From Anaerolineaceae bacterium 4572_78 (lineage in GTDB: Bacteria; Chloroflexota; Anaerolineae; 4572-78): a stretch of DNA of 36,132 nt. The stretch covers positions 1 through 36,132 of the forward strand of contig NBMH01000008.1 of the NCBI GenBank assembly GCA_002084875.1. The letters are read 5' to 3'. Within the stretch, counting starts at the first letter, position 1. Each line of letters starts with the position of its first letter. Made by a program: the position numbers and the translations under genes. This document shows, piece after piece, positions 33,723 to 36,132 of the stretch. The notes beneath the pieces are model-generated. The model saw nothing but the letters and a program-made list of their open reading frames with translations. It had not been told where the DNA came from and searched no databases.

Positions 33723-33735
33723 ATTTTAATACCTC

Positions 33736-35424
33736 CTATCCTTTTCCATTCACTAGGTCTAAAATTGGTGATTTGGTTATTTTGCATTCAGTCGCTGGAC
33801 AGAAATGGTCTTTAATATGTGCTTCATATTCATCTCGGAAGTAACGGAGCGTACTCAAAATTGGATTTGGTGCCGCTTGTCCAAGACCACACAAACTAGT
33901 TTCTTGCATCATGATACACAAATCTTCTAATTTAACTAGGTCGTCCATTGTGGCACTACCTTTTGTGATATTATCCAAAATATCATAAGTTTGTCGCGTG
34001 CCAACTCGACATGGAACACATTTACCACAACTTTCGTCCATGCAAAACTCCATAAAGAATCGAGCTAGGTCAGGCATACAACTTTGGTTGTCCAACACAA
34101 TCAGTCCACCCGAACCGACACTTGAACCGATTTCACGGAACTTTTCGTAGTCAATTTCTATGTCCAAATGTTCAGCAGGAATACAACCACCACTTGGTCC
34201 ACCTGTTTGAGCGGCTTTGAATGTGCGACCGTCTAGCATACCACCACCAATATCATACACGATTTCTCGTAAGGTGATACCCATCGGCACCTCAATCAAG
34301 CCTGTATATTTCAACTGACCAGCAAGAGCAAAAATCTTGGTACCTTTGCTTCCTGTTGTGCCGATTTTGGAGTAATTTTCAGCCCCATGGTTAATGATGG
34401 TACTGACGCTACTTAATGATTCCACGTTATTGATTAAGGTTGGATATCCCCATAACCCCTTGTCGGAGGGATAGGGTGGGCGTGGGACAGGTTGTCCACG
34501 TCGTCCCATAACCGAAGCCATGAGAGCGGTTTCTTCACCACAGACAAATGCTCCTGCACCAACACGCAAGTCAATACGAAAACCAAACTTGCTATTTAAT
34601 ATCCGACCACCAAGTAGATTATTACGTTCAGCCGAACGAATGGCTGTCTCAAGTTGGTCAAGGCGTTTACTGGCACCAGGATATCCACCACGTACAAAGA
34701 TATAGCCTTGGTCGGCTCCGACGGCATAACCAGCAATTGCCATGCCTTCTAACAATTGATGTGGATTTGATTCGACTAGGGTACGATCCATATACGCTCC
34801 TGGATCACCTTCATCACAGTTAGCAATTACAAATTTGTGGCTACCTTGTGAACGACGAACCAAGTTCCATTTTAAGCCAGCTGGATAGCCGCCCCCACCA
34901 CGACCACGCAAGCCACTTTTGTGAATAGTTTCACAAACTTCGGAGGGGGTCATATCGCGTAAGACATGGGCTAGTGCATTGTAGCCACCAAGTGCGACAT
35001 ATTCTTCAAAACGTGCTGGGTTAATCAGTCCGCTATGGGCAAGAACCAATTTCATTTGCTTGGCAAAGAATGGGAAATCACTTGGAATAATATTATCGTC
35101 TATAGGAGTTTCCTTAACGATATGACTTTCTATAATTTCTTTTGCCACTTTGGGACTGACTTCTTTATAAAGTGTATTTTCAGAGTCACTGCTTTGTACT
35201 GTTACCATAGGACCAGCACTACATAACCCCATGCATCCTGCTGGGCTTACTTCGATTTCTTTTTGTAAATTGTTGTCTTCCACGCTTTGTTGTAAAGTCT
35301 TCAGCACTTCGCCTGCTCCCGCAGACATACATGACGTACTGTTACAACAAAGAACGCGATGACAAAACTTTTTTTGGCGTTCCAATTCAGACTGGGCAGC
35401 CGCTTCTAATTCTCTTTTATTCAT
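33736..35424 (-). CDS. hoxF: HoxF-type flavin/NAD-binding diaphorase subunit
   Basis: 562 residues from ATG 35424; GGAGG lies upstream, and the start overlaps the hoxE stop by eight bases. The N-terminal ~110 residues form a thioredoxin-like [2Fe-2S] domain ('[11 protein letters not shown]', 'CMGLCSAGP'). The NuoF-like core follows: FMN/NADH loop '[15 protein letters not shown]', '[22 protein letters not shown]', '[16 protein letters not shown]', and the [4Fe-4S] '[13 protein letters not shown]' with 'SLCGLGQ'. It oxidises NADH or reduces NAD+ with FMN and exchanges electrons with HoxU. The gene order E-F-U matches cyanobacterial and Chloroflexota hox operons. Confidence 0.94.
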   Translation of the reverse strand: MNKRELEAAAQSELERQKKFCHRVLCCNSTSCMSAGAGEVLKTLQQSVEDNNLQKEIEVSPAGCMGLCSAGPMVTVQSSDSENTLYKEVSPKVAKEIIESHIVKETPIDDNIIPSDFPFFAKQMKLVLAHSGLINPARFEEYVALGGYNALAHVLRDMTPSEVCETIHKSGLRGRGGGGYPAGLKWNLVRRSQGSHKFVIANCDEGDPGAYMDRTLVESNPHQLLEGMAIAGYAVGADQGYIFVRGGYPGASKRLDQLETAIRSAERNNLLGGRILNSKFGFRIDLRVGAGAFVCGEETALMASVMGRRGQPVPRPPYPSDKGLWGYPTLINNVESLSSVSTIINHGAENYSKIGTTGSKGTKIFALAGQLKYTGLIEVPMGITLREIVYDIGGGMLDGRTFKAAQTGGPSGGCIPAEHLDIEIDYEKFREIGSSVGSGGLIVLDNQSCMPDLARFFMEFCMDESCGKCVPCRVGTRQTYDILDNITKGSATMDDLVKLEDLCIMMQETSLCGLGQAAPNPILSTLRYFRDEYEAHIKDHFCPATECKITKSPILDLVNGKG

Positions 35425-35950
35425 CTGTCTTACCTCCAGAATTAGCAACTAACGCTCTTACACGTTCTATCGTTGATTCGGGTGTTTCACGTCCCCATAC
35501 TTCACCATCTAGGATGACAATGGGAGCATTACCACAGTTACCAGGACAACGAACAGTTTGAAGATTTAATTTGCCATCAGGCGTGGTTTCACCAAACTTG
35601 ATGCCAAATTCATTCTCCAATTTCGTTACAATTTCTTCTACTCGTTTTACATAACAGGCAGTGCCTGTACAAACAACGCAGGAATGTTCTCCTTGTGCTT
35701 CTAAGGAAAAGTAATGATAAAAACCTGCTACACCATATACCCAACTAAGGGATAATTTCAATTTTTGAGCAATGTAAGTCAATAAATCTTTGTTGAGATA
35801 TCCGAACGATTCTTGAGCAGCGTATAATACTTCAATCAAGGCATCTTGATGATAGTGGTTACGCTTCAAGGCACGATCAACAAGCTCAAATCGTGGGTCA
35901 TCAAAAGAAGATTCATCTTTTGATGAAGCTAGCGTTTGAGTAGGAGACAT
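35417..35950 (-). CDS. hoxE: HoxE-type (NuoE-like) 2Fe-2S subunit
   Basis: 177 residues from ATG 35950, chosen because AAGGAG stands six bases before it; the GTG at 36004 has no such site. A helical N-terminal half ('[46 protein letters not shown]') leads to a thioredoxin-like [2Fe-2S] domain with 'CTGTACYVK' and '[11 protein letters not shown]'. HoxE is thought to link the diaphorase to ferredoxin or to the membrane. It is the first gene of the hoxE-F-U operon and is translationally coupled to hoxF. Confidence 0.93.
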   Translation of the reverse strand: MSPTQTLASSKDESSFDDPRFELVDRALKRNHYHQDALIEVLYAAQESFGYLNKDLLTYIAQKLKLSLSWVYGVAGFYHYFSLEAQGEHSCVVCTGTACYVKRVEEIVTKLENEFGIKFGETTPDGKLNLQTVRCPGNCGNAPIVILDGEVWGRETPESTIERVRALVANSGGKTDE

Positions 35951-36049
35951 ATCAAACTCCTTTTTAATAAAATTTAATTCTCCAAAAAATTTTTCATGTA
36001 TCACATACTTCTAGTCTGTGAACAAAGAGATCTGTGCTACACCATCTCT

Positions 36050-36078
36050 ATTTTAGTACAACTTTAAATTATCTACAA
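36050..36078 (-). promoter_or_regulatory. Possible promoter of the hoxEFU operon
   Basis: On the minus strand -10-like TAAAAT (36055-36050) and -35-like TTGTAG (36078-36073) are separated by 17 bases. The start of transcription would be near 36043, about 90 bases before the hoxE ATG. The -35 match is weak. Confidence 0.35.
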
Positions 36079-36132
36079 ATTATGAAACAATTTATGAATA
36101 ATTACAATCTCATTTGCTAAAAACCACAAATT

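Noticed and set aside
35951-36004. HoxE start at the GTG at 36004
   Set aside because: No ribosome-binding site precedes it, whereas AAGGAG stands six bases before the ATG at 35950.

Overview
This is an AT-rich bacterial chromosome segment. The gene set is a soluble-adenylyl-cyclase-like protein fused to an ATPase and helical repeats, a XisH/XisI pair, a bactofilin, many GT39-like membrane glycosyltransferases, a free-standing B12-binding mutase domain, HoxEFU and decayed TnpB elements. That combination fits a filamentous Chloroflexota (Anaerolineae-like) or a cyanobacterium-like neighbour. I favour Chloroflexota, but this is inference: there is no rRNA or other marker in the window.

Layout. 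1-4542: end of an unknown gene, a Schlafen/AlbA_2-type ATPase-like protein, xisH-xisI behind a structured leader, two small membrane proteins and a NagD-type HAD phosphatase. 4580-16022: a large two-domain cyclase/AAA/TPR protein, a membrane glycosyltransferase whose 5' end lies in a dispersed repeat, a broken dolichyl-phosphate-mannose synthase-like gene, a hybrid kinase with two kinase cores, a bactofilin and a family 2 glycosyltransferase. 16169-20735, minus strand: a heterodimeric ABC exporter. It is preceded by a strong promoter, a 37-codon leader peptide and two tandem intrinsic terminators, and the block is bracketed by inverted copies of a 90-bp repeat. 20838-29226, plus strand: a B12-binding protein, a NarL-type histidine kinase, an amino-acid ABC permease and ATPase, S-adenosylhomocysteine hydrolase, SAM synthetase, a URO-D-superfamily protein and a NarL-type response regulator. 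29227-32830: a decaying zone with an IS607-like relic, a frameshifted GT39-like gene and a DUF4352-like gene cut by an amber codon, again bracketed by inverted copies of a ~115-bp repeat. 32896-36132, minus strand: hoxE-hoxF-hoxU (NAD-linked diaphorase module) with promoter and terminator, but no hydrogenase genes after hoxU.

How the genes may work together. ahcY, metK and the URO-D-like protein look like a SAM/methyl-cycle group. The kinase at 21433 and the regulator at 28567 are the same (NarL) class and could be a split pair. The exporter looks inducible by ribosome-mediated transcription attenuation, comparable with BmrB-BmrCD of Bacillus subtilis. This is the most interesting regulatory system in the window.

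Intergenic space is rich in short repeats. One family is a ~50-bp bipartite element made of two small palindromes separated by CATG with ends TGGAGCG/CGCTCCA (at least five full or near-full copies plus fragments). A second is a palindrome built on ACAAGAAAGGTTTT (five copies). Longer pairs are ~58, ~90, ~98 and ~115 bp. Several genes (10552, 29690, 29915, 32329) are broken, which points to active decay or local assembly error.
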